Shown: piece after piece, positions 53,005-61,139 of the stretch | Layout: the number at the start of each line of letters is the position of its first letter | How positions within the stretch are numbered: the stretch's first letter is position 1 | Assembly (NCBI RefSeq): GCF_041821085.1 | Contig: NZ_JBGUAZ010000002.1 | Location: 1-64,000 of the forward strand | Source: Natrinema sp. HArc-T2 | GTDB taxonomy: Archaea; Halobacteriota; Halobacteria; Halobacteriales; Natrialbaceae | Direction of reading: 5' to 3' | DNA: 64,000 bases | Notes under the pieces: generated by a model | Told to the model about the DNA's origin: nothing | Databases searched by the model: none | The model's input: only the letters and a program-made list of their open reading frames with translations | Translations under genes and position numbers: made by a program

Positions 53005-54195
53005 ATGACGCGAACTGTCTGGGTAAAAGCCGACGACGCCGTCGGTGACTGGGACGACCGCCGAGCGCGAATCACCGCCGCGCTCGAGGCGGGTGCAGAC
53101 TGGGTACTGGTCGACGAGGACGACGTCGAGCGTGTCCGCGAACTCGGCGACATCAACGTCGCAGCGTTCCGGACCGACGGCGACGTGACGCTGGTCGACG
53201 ACATCGACGACGCCGAGAGCGACGACGAGCCGCCCACACAGGCCGACGCCATCATCGTCGGGAAAGAGGGCGAAGGCGACGCGACGATCGACCTGCCGGA
53301 GGACTTCTCCGGTTCGGCGGACCTCTCGACGCTGCGCCGCGACGGCGACTTCGAGCGAGGCGCGTACGTCCGTATCCTCAGCAAGGAGTACGAACACTTC
53401 GCCGAGACCGCCGCCGAGGAAGCCGACCACACGATCGTCGTCGGCGAGGACTGGACGATCATTCCCCTCGAGAACCTGATCGCCCGTATCGGCGAGGAGA
53501 CAGACCTCGTCGCGGGCGTCACCAGCGCCGAGGAAGCCAAAACGGCCTTCGAGACCCTCGAGATCGGCTCCGACGCCGTCTTGCTCGACTCGGACGATCC
53601 CGACGAGATCCGCAAGACCGTCGAGGTCCGCGACGAGGCCGCCCGCGAGAGTCTCGATCTGGAGTACGCCGAAGTGCTCGACGTCGAACGGGCCGGCAGC
53701 GCCGACCGGGTCTGTGTCGATACCGGAAACCTGCTCGAGCACGACGAGGGGATGCTCGTCGGCTCGATGAGTCGCGGGCTGGTGTTCGTCCACGCCGAAA
53801 CGGCCGAATCGCCGTACGTCGCCTCACGTCCCTTCCGAGTCAACGCAGGTGCGGTTCACGCCTACATCCGCACACCCGACGGCGGGACCAAATACCTCGC
53901 AGGACTGCAAAGCGGCGACGAGGTACAGGTCGTCGACACTGACGGCAACACCCGCGAGGCCATCGTCGGTCGCGTCAAGATCGAACAGCGACCGATGTTC
54001 CGGGTCGCTCTCGAGACCGAAAGCGGCGACCGGGTGGAAACGCTGCTCCAGAACGCCGAGACGATCAAAGTCGCCGCCAAAGAGGGGCGCAAAGCCGTGA
54101 CTGATCTCGAAGCCGGTGACGAGATCATGCTGTACTACGAGGACACGGCCCGCCACTTCGGCGAGGCCGTCGACGAGAGTATTATCGAGAAGTAA
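53005..54195 (+). CDS. aroB: 3-dehydroquinate synthase II
   Basis: A 396-aa archaeal DHQ synthase, which turns the ADH synthase product into 3-dehydroquinate. It begins MTRTVWVKADDAVGDWDDRR; conserved parts include VRILSKEYEHFAE, GEDWTIIPLENLIARI, MLVGSMSRGLVFVHAE, and SRPFRVNAGAVHAYI. An acidic linker near residues 70-80 is a halophilic addition. It is separated from the ADH synthase gene by about 5 kb of unrelated genes. Confidence 0.93.
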   Translation: MTRTVWVKADDAVGDWDDRRARITAALEAGADWVLVDEDDVERVRELGDINVAAFRTDGDVTLVDDIDDAESDDEPPTQADAIIVGKEGEGDATIDLPEDFSGSADLSTLRRDGDFERGAYVRILSKEYEHFAETAAEEADHTIVVGEDWTIIPLENLIARIGEETDLVAGVTSAEEAKTAFETLEIGSDAVLLDSDDPDEIRKTVEVRDEAARESLDLEYAEVLDVERAGSADRVCVDTGNLLEHDEGMLVGSMSRGLVFVHAETAESPYVASRPFRVNAGAVHAYIRTPDGGTKYLAGLQSGDEVQVVDTDGNTREAIVGRVKIEQRPMFRVALETESGDRVETLLQNAETIKVAAKEGRKAVTDLEAGDEIMLYYEDTARHFGEAVDESIIEK

Positions 54196-54222
54196 CGGTT
54201 CGGCCCGTCGGGGCCGTTCGCC

Positions 54223-54654
54223 TCAACTGTCTTTCTCCGGGTCAGGGGCGTCGGGCTCGAGTCGCGTCGTACACCAGTGACAGAACTCGAGGTCCGGATC
54301 GACGTCTTTCCCACAGTGGGGACAGGTCGTCCCGTCCGCGTTCTCGTCGCCGCCGGACGGATAGCCGAGTGCCCGAAAGGTCGCGTCGATCGCGGCAAAC
54401 AGGGCAATAAACGAGAGGGAAAACTGTGCCATCGGATCGGTGTCCTCGGCCATGGCGGTCGCCTGTGCGATGGCTTCGTCGTAACTCGCCGGTTGGGCGG
54501 CTGCGAGTTGCTCGATCGGGAGCAAGAAGGCACTCGCAGCGAGGAACAGACCAGCAAAAACGGCAGCGCGAAGCCAGTCACGAGCGAGGACGTGACCCGC
54601 ACCGGGCAAGATCACCGAGAGACCGGCAGCGAGGATCGCGCGGAGCCATGTCAT
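54223..54654 (-). CDS. Membrane protein with C-terminal zinc ribbon
   Basis: A 143-aa protein with two or three hydrophobic helices (about 5-20, 28-50 and 78-98) and a C-terminal ribbon CPHCGKDVDPDLEFCHWC with two CxxC pairs. It resembles a haloarchaeal DUF family of zinc-ribbon membrane proteins (DUF7575-like). The role is unknown. Confidence 0.7.
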   Translation of the reverse strand: MTWLRAILAAGLSVILPGAGHVLARDWLRAAVFAGLFLAASAFLLPIEQLAAAQPASYDEAIAQATAMAEDTDPMAQFSLSFIALFAAIDATFRALGYPSGGDENADGTTCPHCGKDVDPDLEFCHWCTTRLEPDAPDPEKDS

Positions 54655-54759
54655 TGTCGGCTAGTGGGAGACCGCTGCCCTTAACATTCCGATTTCGGTT
54701 ATTCTCGAGCGACAGACTGATCAGGCGCTACAAACGGGTGTGAACCACTCGGTGAATAG

Positions 54760-55179
54760 CTATGACTCGTTGCACGCGTTGACGGTCGTTTCGATCGTCG
54801 TCGATCCCGTCGTGGCCCTGATTTCGATCGGCACGGAAGCCGTAGCGTTACACGATGCACCACTCACATCGATCGAGCCGGTCTCGTCAGCTCCGACAGC
54901 GTCGTCGGGCGGGTCAACCGTCACGTTCGATGCCTGGTCGTTGGCTCCTGAGTCGGCAACGGTTGCCGCCTCGACCGAGAGTGGTTCCGGAAGACGGTTC
55001 GTCACCGTCACGACCGACCCGTTCTGCGTGCTGTTGAACGCCACCGACTGCTCCGACTCGTCGTCGGCGATCGCCACCTCGACCGGTCGTTCGACCGCAA
55101 CCGAACTCACGCCGCCGCTCGAGACGAGAAGCGAGACGAGCGCGAGGCCGACCATCGCGAGCCCGAGTCGCGACGTCAT
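54760..55179 (-). CDS. Secreted or membrane-anchored small protein, paired with DUF7344 gene
   Basis: A 139-aa protein with an N-terminal signal segment (LGLAMVGLALVSLLVSSGGV) and a beta-rich acidic external domain rich in Thr, Val and Asn-x-Thr sequons (possible N-glycosylation). Two cysteines (SCNATAS and VNACNES) may pair. Its ATG overlaps the stop of the upstream DUF7344 gene (ATGA), so the two are coupled. Confidence 0.7.
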   Translation of the reverse strand: MTSRLGLAMVGLALVSLLVSSGGVSSVAVERPVEVAIADDESEQSVAFNSTQNGSVVTVTNRLPEPLSVEAATVADSGANDQASNVTVDPPDDAVGADETGSIDVSGASCNATASVPIEIRATTGSTTIETTVNACNES

Positions 55180-55754
55180 CGCGGCGGGTCACCCCGTCCG
55201 ATCCGATTGCGATGCGCGTAGCTCGTGTGCACGACCGCGGTAACGCCGAACATCGCAACGAAGATCGCCGCGAGTGCCGTGCCGCCGAGGTTGACGAACG
55301 GGAAGATCGCATACCGGGCGAGCACAGTCAGTGCCAGCCCGACGACGGTCAGCCCGAGGTAGACGTGGCTCCACGGGATGTCCTGTGCGGGGACGTACTC
55401 GAGGTACATCTGGAGTGCCGCCGCCTCGTCGGTCAGTTCGACGACGCCGCGGGACTGGTCGTACTCGATCGCGCCGGCCTCGTCGAGTTTCGGCAGGTGC
55501 GACTGCCGGAGCGCAGTGTAGACGCGCTTTCGCTTCTTCCAGGGCAGCTCGTCGGCTGGGATATCGTACTCCCAGGCTGAAATCGAGTCAACGAGCGACC
55601 GCAGGTCGACGCGTTGTTCCTCGGTCTGCTTGAGATAGTGGAGCACCCACCGCCGTCGACGGTTGCTCAGCATCGTGAATATCTCGTCACGTGTCAGTTC
55701 GTCCGTCCGCGATTCGTCTCGTTTCGAAAGCGTCGTCACCCCATCATCCCCCAC
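55176..55754 (-). CDS. DUF7344-type winged-helix membrane regulator
   Basis: A 192-aa protein. The N-terminal part reads LTRDEIFTMLSNRRRRWVLH and KRKRVYTALRQSHLPKLDEA, the haloarchaeal DUF7344 winged helix. Two membrane helices follow (about residues 128-146 and 150-172). Membrane-bound one-component regulators of this kind often sit beside the secreted proteins they may control, as here. Confidence 0.8.
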   Translation of the reverse strand: MGDDGVTTLSKRDESRTDELTRDEIFTMLSNRRRRWVLHYLKQTEEQRVDLRSLVDSISAWEYDIPADELPWKKRKRVYTALRQSHLPKLDEAGAIEYDQSRGVVELTDEAAALQMYLEYVPAQDIPWSHVYLGLTVVGLALTVLARYAIFPFVNLGGTALAAIFVAMFGVTAVVHTSYAHRNRIGRGDPPR

Positions 55755-56078
55755 CGACCCTGTTACCGGTTAGTCTGTTAATTAATTGGAAGCTATAGAT
55801 CTCGACACCGACAACGACCTCGAGGACCGTTGCTCTGGTTCCGGCACGACCATCCCTGAACCGATTCAAACTGATATAACTGAAATGAACTGTCATTCGA
55901 GACAGATATGGGCTCGACGACGGTAGATAGAGGCGTTCTAATCCGACGTTTTTCGCTGACAAACGGTGGCTGCAGTGGTGGAAACCAGCCCATAGCAAAA
56001 CCGGACACTCATGTCCGGTGAAACGACGTGCACCGTATCTCGTCGATACGTCGTCGCGTCAGCGAGGGCTAGAAGACG
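55755..56078. other. Divergent intergenic region with leader hairpin
   Basis: About 320 bases between divergent genes, AT-rich near 55785-55900. TTAATTAATTGG near 55778 may serve the minus-strand gene; GATATAACTG near 55873 may serve either strand. ACCGGACA-CTCA-TGTCCGGT (56000-56019) is a perfect 8-bp hairpin about 60 bases before the signal peptidase start. Confidence 0.45.
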
Positions 56079-57242
56079 ATGTCAGAAACGGGAGCAGGCG
56101 ATGGGACAGTGCTTCGACGAGTGGCAACGATCGGTGTCGTCGTCCTCGTCGGTCTGTTGGTGTTCGGACACGTCCTCGGTGTGCCACTCGGGCTCGGCTA
56201 CGTCGAAACCGGTAGCATGGAGCCGACGATCGACGCCGGCGACGGCTTCGTCGCCGTTCCGACCGCCGTCGCCGGTCCCGTCGAAGAAGGGGACGTCGTC
56301 GTCTACGATGCACAGGAGATCGAGGGCGGCGGGCTGACGACCCATCGAGTCGTCGAGAAAACCGATCACGGCTACGTGACGCGGGGGGATGCGAATCCGT
56401 TCACCGATCAAGACGGCGGCGAACCCCACGTCACCGACGGGCAGATCGTCGCGAAAGCCTGGCAGATACACGGCGAGGTCGTGACGATTCCCCACCTCGG
56501 GACAGCCGCGATGGCCATCCAGGGCGGACTCGAGTCGGCCCAGTGGTGGCTCGCGTCGACGCTCGGCGTCCGAGCGCTGGCCGGCAGTCAGGGACTCTCG
56601 TATCTCCTGCTCGGGTTCGGGCTGGTCGTCATCGTCCTATCGGCTGTGTTCGATGGGCGTGGAACGCCCGACCGCGAGCGCGCTCGAGCACGCACGCGTA
56701 GAGACGCGTTCGATGCTCGGCGACTCGTCGTCGGGATGGGGGCACTCGTCTTCGTGGTCGCGCTGGCGACGATGGTCGCGATGTCGGGCTCGGTCGAGAT
56801 CGGCCTCGTGAGCGCCGAGTTCGACTCCGAGCGGCCCGACGTCGTCCCCGCAGGCGACACGAAGACACACACGACCGAACTGCGAAACGGCGGCGTGTTG
56901 CCGGTCGTGAGCATCACGGAACCGGCTAGCGACGGCATCGAGATCGACGACGACCCGCGGGTGCTCACCCACGGCGAGCGCGTCAACGCGACCGTCGCGC
57001 TGACCGCACCGCCGGAGACGGGCTACTACCTGCGCTCGTACACCGAACGCCGGTACTTCGCGGTGCTGCCGCCGCCAGTAATCGCTCGATTGCACGCGAT
57101 CCATCCATGGGTGGCGATGACCAGCGTGGCGACCGTCGTCACCGGGCTGTTCGTCCTGCCGGTCGCGCTCCTCGCGGGCACCGGCACGATCAGAACCCGG
57201 TCGCGGCGGCGATCGGATTCGACTGACGGATTCTTGAAGTGA
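56079..57242 (+). CDS. Signal peptidase I, archaeal/ER type, with C-terminal membrane domain
   Basis: A 387-aa S26 peptidase. After an N-terminal membrane helix (about 14-35) the catalytic Ser is in YVETGSMEPTIDAGDG, and the catalytic His in LTTHRVVEK replaces the bacterial Lys, as in Sec11. GYVTRGDANPFTDQ holds the conserved Asp. Beyond residue 150 it has extra helices (about 168-188, 215-235) and a beta domain, much longer than a housekeeping enzyme. With DUF5305 and TasA-like genes after it, it looks like a dedicated SipW-type peptidase. Confidence 0.87.
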   Translation: MSETGAGDGTVLRRVATIGVVVLVGLLVFGHVLGVPLGLGYVETGSMEPTIDAGDGFVAVPTAVAGPVEEGDVVVYDAQEIEGGGLTTHRVVEKTDHGYVTRGDANPFTDQDGGEPHVTDGQIVAKAWQIHGEVVTIPHLGTAAMAIQGGLESAQWWLASTLGVRALAGSQGLSYLLLGFGLVVIVLSAVFDGRGTPDRERARARTRRDAFDARRLVVGMGALVFVVALATMVAMSGSVEIGLVSAEFDSERPDVVPAGDTKTHTTELRNGGVLPVVSITEPASDGIEIDDDPRVLTHGERVNATVALTAPPETGYYLRSYTERRYFAVLPPPVIARLHAIHPWVAMTSVATVVTGLFVLPVALLAGTGTIRTRSRRRSDSTDGFLK

Positions 57243-57267
57243 TAGCTATGCACAGGAGACGTTCGAC

Positions 57268-57285
57268 TCTGGGGAGGTATCGACA
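57268..57285 (+). promoter_or_regulatory. Shine-Dalgarno before the DUF5305 gene
   Basis: GGGGAGGTATCGACA ends at the GTG start at 57286. GGAGGT is a full match to the anti-Shine-Dalgarno and fixes this start. Confidence 0.65.
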
Positions 57286-58440
57286 GTGAACAGCGATCGG
57301 TTACTCGTCCGGGCGCGAGCCGCGCTCGCCGAGTGGTACACCCTCGTCGTCGTGGTGTTGCTCGCGGTGGCGCTGGTCGGCGGCTGGGGGGCGTACACGT
57401 CGCTTGCCGGCCCCGCTGAGGAGATGAATCGAGACACGACCGAGTCGTGGTCGACGACCGGCAGCTTCGACCACAGTGCGGAAGTCACGTCGGAGAACGA
57501 GGTGTATCCCGTCGGCACGGAACTCTCCGATCGGTCGGTCTACTTCACCGACGTGACGCCCGAACTCGAGGGGACGTTCACCTACCGGTACGACGCCGAC
57601 GCCGGCGACGTGACCGCCAACGTCGAACTCGAGCGGGTGATCCGCTCTGCCGACGACGAACAGGAGTACTGGGTGGTCAACGAGACGATCGCGGAGACGT
57701 CAGCCGAGGGCCTCGCACCCGGCGAGGAGGTGACGACCGACTTTGCGGTCGACGTTCCCGCGACGGTCAACGAGAGCGAACGCATCGAGGAGAGCCTCGG
57801 CGGCTCGCCGGGCTCGATCGAAACGGTCGTCGTCGCGACCGTGGCGCTGCAGGGGACGGTCGACGGCGAGTCCGTCGAGCGAACCGAGCAGTACGAGTTG
57901 GCGCTCGAGCCCGACGGCTCGACCTACACTGTCAGCGCCACTGAGAGCGACCGAGACGGGGGTCAGCAGACCGAGACCGGCAGCGAGGTCACGACTGCCT
58001 CCGCCGGCGGCCTCGGGCTGATTCTCCCGCTGGTGGTACTCCTGGGATCACTGGGCGGACTCGGTGCGATCGTCGCGGCGAGACACAGCGAGCGGCTCGC
58101 GCCCTCCGAGGTCGAACTCGAGCGCCTTCGAAGCGAGTACGAGCGCAAGGAATTCGACGAGTGGATCTCTCGCGGCTCGCTGCCCGACGAGGTTCGGGAT
58201 CGGCCGCGGATCGAGGTGTCGACGCTCGAGGACCTGGTGGACGTGGCGATCGATTGTGATCGGCGCGTGCTCGAGGACGAATCGGCTGGTGAGTACTACG
58301 TGGTTGATGGAGAATCGCTGTACGCATACGAATCGGAGGAACTCGAGAACAGCGATCTCCAAGGTGAGACGCCTTCTGACGGGGAAGCGTTCACCGTCGA
58401 ACCCGTGACTGATGGCAGCGAGATCGAGGACGAGGAGTGA
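57286..58440 (+). CDS. DUF5305 family membrane protein
   Basis: A 384-aa protein starting at GTG 57286 with a strong Shine-Dalgarno. It has an N-terminal helix (residues 17-40), a large external beta-rich domain (about 45-225), a second helix (about 243-265), and a cytoplasmic tail with acidic repeats. This is the DUF5305 pattern, found next to signal peptidase genes in haloarchaea. It may hold or assemble the secreted subunits. Function is not established. Confidence 0.78.
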   Translation: MNSDRLLVRARAALAEWYTLVVVVLLAVALVGGWGAYTSLAGPAEEMNRDTTESWSTTGSFDHSAEVTSENEVYPVGTELSDRSVYFTDVTPELEGTFTYRYDADAGDVTANVELERVIRSADDEQEYWVVNETIAETSAEGLAPGEEVTTDFAVDVPATVNESERIEESLGGSPGSIETVVVATVALQGTVDGESVERTEQYELALEPDGSTYTVSATESDRDGGQQTETGSEVTTASAGGLGLILPLVVLLGSLGGLGAIVAARHSERLAPSEVELERLRSEYERKEFDEWISRGSLPDEVRDRPRIEVSTLEDLVDVAIDCDRRVLEDESAGEYYVVDGESLYAYESEELENSDLQGETPSDGEAFTVEPVTDGSEIEDEE

Positions 58441-59082
58441 CCCCTCGATCGGCTGTGAAAGCCGGTCGCTTCGGTGGCTAGCTTTCCGCGTCACCTCGAA
58501 TGCGGTTCGTCATTGCGAAGCGTTCACGGGGTCGTGGCTCGCCGTTCTTTGGCACGTTCGTACCCCCGTTTCCAGCCTTCCGTTGGTGTTGAGCATGTTG
58601 GGCAGCAGTGCACGCATGGTCGGGGTACGGTCAGGTGAGGATAGCGCCTCGAAAGAGAGCAGACAGAACGTCGCCTCGAGTTTGTCACCCATCTGTGGGC
58701 GAGTGTGCGAAGGGTGCGCCCAGAACGGACTCGAACAGTTATTCCACCACAGACAAAGTCGGTGATTCATGCCTTGAAACGGGTCGTCGATGAGGCCAGT
58801 TCACAGCGTGCCGGTCTCGCTATCGAAAACGTCACGAGTTGATTATGATCCTGCTACCGTCGGTTAGACGGTCCCCAACATCTCTCGCTTCGAGTAAACA
58901 ATTGTTTTCCCATCTCTGCAGACGGCCCGTGTCGAGACGACTGGCGATGGCTGCGGTCACCGCTGGCGGTGTATACAAAACAGGGAGTCTCCCATCACCC
59001 TGAATCGACGCGTCGAACTCGAGGTGGTCGACGATCGGTTGGTTGACGCGAGCTCGAGAGAGACGCGACAGGTGACAGAACT
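58441..59082. other. 640-base gap inside the signal peptidase/TasA-like locus
   Basis: No intact gene. At 58762-58842 a plus-strand frame reads VIHALKRVVDEASSQRAGLA then IENVTS and stop, with a weak likeness to the C-terminal part of IS1341-type TnpB proteins (confidence low). GTATACAAAA at 58971-58980 is a TATA-like box that would leave a leader of about 80 nt before the TasA-like gene, and CAGGTGAC shortly before the ATG may be its Shine-Dalgarno. Confidence 0.45.
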
Positions 59083-59694
59083 ATGGAACGACGTAAATTC
59101 CTGATCGGAGCAGGGAGTACAGCTATCGGTGCAAGCGCGCTCGTCGGTTCAGGCGCATTCACGAGTGTAAGTGCGAATCGAAAGCTAGTGGTTGAGACTG
59201 CTGACGATGCTGACGCGTTGTTAGCGCTTGAGGCAGAAGGTACGCCGAACGCTAACGAGTATGTCGATGAGACCGGTAACGCAATATCAATCGATATCTC
59301 GACCGCAGCTGGCGACGGCGTCAATGACGACGCGAAAACCATCGTCCGGAATCTCTTCCAAGCGAGTAACGAGGGTTCACAGGCAGTGTACGTGTGGGCA
59401 GAAGGACTCCCGACTGGAGTCTCCATGTTCCATGACGACGACGGTGGAACGAACTACAAAATGACAGGTACCGGTAATAACCAGGGTGCATTCTCAGACA
59501 CAAGCAATCTTGATCCCAGTGACCCAGCCGACGTAAACGACCCAAAGAACCCAGCAGGATACGAAGCTGCACCCAAGCTTACGGTCGGAGAGACCCTACA
59601 CAACATTGGCCTCTCAGTCGATACTACAAATGGAGAGGTCAACTTCGACGATGACATCGTGATCAAAGCTGTCGCCGCGGCCGAGGTCGAGTAA
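59083..59694 (+). CDS. TasA/DUF1102-like secreted protein 1
   Basis: A 203-aa secreted protein. MERRKFLIGAGSTAIGASAL then GSGAFTSVSANRKL is a SipW-cognate type signal peptide, with GSGAF before a cleavage site. The mature domain (LVVETADDADALLALE, GSQAVYVWAEGLP, PAGYEAAPKLTVGETLHNIG) is a beta-sandwich of the TasA/camelysin or DUF1102 kind. Codon use is more AT-rich than the neighbours. It resembles the next gene product, so the two are paralogues. It may form a fibre or surface layer component. Confidence 0.75.
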   Translation: MERRKFLIGAGSTAIGASALVGSGAFTSVSANRKLVVETADDADALLALEAEGTPNANEYVDETGNAISIDISTAAGDGVNDDAKTIVRNLFQASNEGSQAVYVWAEGLPTGVSMFHDDDGGTNYKMTGTGNNQGAFSDTSNLDPSDPADVNDPKNPAGYEAAPKLTVGETLHNIGLSVDTTNGEVNFDDDIVIKAVAAAEVE

Positions 59695-59705
59695 CTGGAT
59701 TTAGC

Positions 59706-59740
59706 TGACGGGCGTAAACGTCGCGCCCGTTTGTTATAAT
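59706..59740 (+). other. Hairpin between the two TasA-like genes
   Basis: ACGGGCG (59708-59714) pairs with CGCCCGT (59724-59730), followed by TTTGTTATAA. It can act as a partial terminator or an mRNA stabiliser that sets different levels for the two products. Confidence 0.4.
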
Positions 59741-59741
59741 C

Positions 59742-60308
59742 ATGAAAAGACGACAGTTCATCGTCGGTCTAGGCGGGCTCGCGGCCAGTTCCAGTCTCGT
59801 GCTGGGATCCGATGCCTTCACGAGCGTCGGCGCCGAGCGTCGTTTAGACGTCCAGACCGTGGATGACAACGATGCGTTGTTGATACTCCAACAGCTCGGC
59901 GACGGTAAACGAAGTGTCGAGGACGATACACCCGAGAAAGTGGAGTTCAGCTTCCCCGGTCTGGAGGAACGATTAGATGACCCCCGTCTCGGACTCGGCG
60001 TCGACTCTGTGTACGAGTTTGACCGAGACGCTAACGAGTCAGGGGATCAAAATTCCACCGAAGGCCTGCTCCGCATCGAGAATCGGGGGACACAGACCGT
60101 CACGGTCTACTCCAAACACGAGACCAACTCCGAACTCGAGATCGAACTGTATGACGTGGCGGACGACGATGAAACGTCGCTCCGAGACGACCCTGCCGAA
60201 CTCGGTGTCGGTGAACACGTCGACGTCGGATTCCGAATCCGGACGTTCGGGGCCGACGCTGGTACCTTCGACGAAACGCTCACGATCATCGCAGAAAAGA
60301 CGGAGTAG
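59742..60308 (+). CDS. TasA/DUF1102-like secreted protein 2
   Basis: A 188-aa paralogue of the previous product. The signal peptide is MKRRQFIVGLGGLAASSSLV then GSDAFTSVGAERRL, and the mature part (LDVQTVDDNDALLILQQLG, GLLRIENRGTQTVTVYS, GEHVDVGFRIRTFGADAGTF) keeps the beta-domain layout. Both genes share the AFTSVxAxR boundary, which suggests the same peptidase acts on both. Role in a surface fibre is inference. Confidence 0.75.
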   Translation: MKRRQFIVGLGGLAASSSLVLGSDAFTSVGAERRLDVQTVDDNDALLILQQLGDGKRSVEDDTPEKVEFSFPGLEERLDDPRLGLGVDSVYEFDRDANESGDQNSTEGLLRIENRGTQTVTVYSKHETNSELEIELYDVADDDETSLRDDPAELGVGEHVDVGFRIRTFGADAGTFDETLTIIAEKTE

Positions 60309-60339
60309 GAACGGTGGGCCCGGTGCCGTTACGGCCGCG

Positions 60340-60356
60340 GGAAGATTTTCTTTTCT
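60340..60356 (+). terminator. T-rich terminator after the TasA-like genes
   Basis: GATTTTCTTTTCTCC lies about 40 bases after the stop at 60308. T-runs of this kind terminate archaeal transcription. Confidence 0.4.
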
Positions 60357-60407
60357 CCTTCGCGAACCAGTACACCGTTCTTCTCGGTTGAGATTACTGA
60401 GCAGTAA

Positions 60408-61082
60408 TTAGGCGAGATCAGAAACGAGCCGTGACAGTGTCTCGAGGTCGTACTGTCCCGGCGCAGTCGCCTCCGCAGGATCGACAGGCGCATACCCAAT
60501 TTTCGACCCGTACACCGGAGCCACCGCACGTGTGTGACTCCCGACCTCGCCCATCGCCATCGTGGCAACAGTGTCCCCGTGCGAGGTCAGCTGCTCGGTC
60601 GCCGACAGCAACGCGAGCGTATCGGCCTTCGATTCGGCTGTCACCGCCAGCTTCGCCACGTCGGCGTACTTGCCCGCCTCGGTTAGCGTCCGCACTAGTT
60701 CTTTCCGTGGCGGTGTCCCTTCGAAGTCGTGGGCCGACGCGACGATCGACACGTCGCGCTCGCGAGCCGTCTCGAGCACCCCCTCGGCTTCCCCATCCAA
60801 AATCGACTCGAGTTCGACGTCAATCGCCTCGACGGCCTCGAACGCGGTTGCCTCGGCCAGTGCCTCGAGTCGTCCTTCATCGTTAGCCTCACCACCCTCC
60901 CATTCGGCCCGGTTCGTCGCGAGGATCGGCAACTCGCCGTCGTAGGCCTCGAGCGCAGCCAGCGGCTCGTCGGCTAAGTCCATTCGAAATTCGATCGCAT
61001 CGGCGTGCTCGCGGGCCGCAGGTTCGTCCGAGAGGTCGGCTGTCGACGCTGCGAGCACGAAGGAATCGAAGGTCAGTCCCAT
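60408..61082 (-). CDS. aroD: Type I 3-dehydroquinate dehydratase
   Basis: A 224-aa class I DHQ dehydratase, third step of the shikimate route. EFRMDLADEPLAAL with the conserved Glu, VSIVASAHDFEGTPP with the catalytic His, ADVAKLAVTAESKAD with the Schiff-base Lys, and GEVGSHTRAVAP and KIGYAPVDPAEATAPGQ near the end show the family. Length is normal. It sits alone beside TFB, some 6 kb from the DHQ synthase gene. Confidence 0.93.
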   Translation of the reverse strand: MGLTFDSFVLAASTADLSDEPAAREHADAIEFRMDLADEPLAALEAYDGELPILATNRAEWEGGEANDEGRLEALAEATAFEAVEAIDVELESILDGEAEGVLETARERDVSIVASAHDFEGTPPRKELVRTLTEAGKYADVAKLAVTAESKADTLALLSATEQLTSHGDTVATMAMGEVGSHTRAVAPVYGSKIGYAPVDPAEATAPGQYDLETLSRLVSDLA

Positions 61083-61139
61083 TGCTACGGAGTGCGGTCC
61101 AGCGCGACAAAAACGGTATCGTTCCGGCGAGTGCCGCGA

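Noticed and set aside
58510-58770. 86-codon minus-strand frame in the 58.4-59.1 kb gap
   Set aside because: Starts MNHRLCLWWNN; no hydrophobic pattern or motif, and no promoter. Probably chance.
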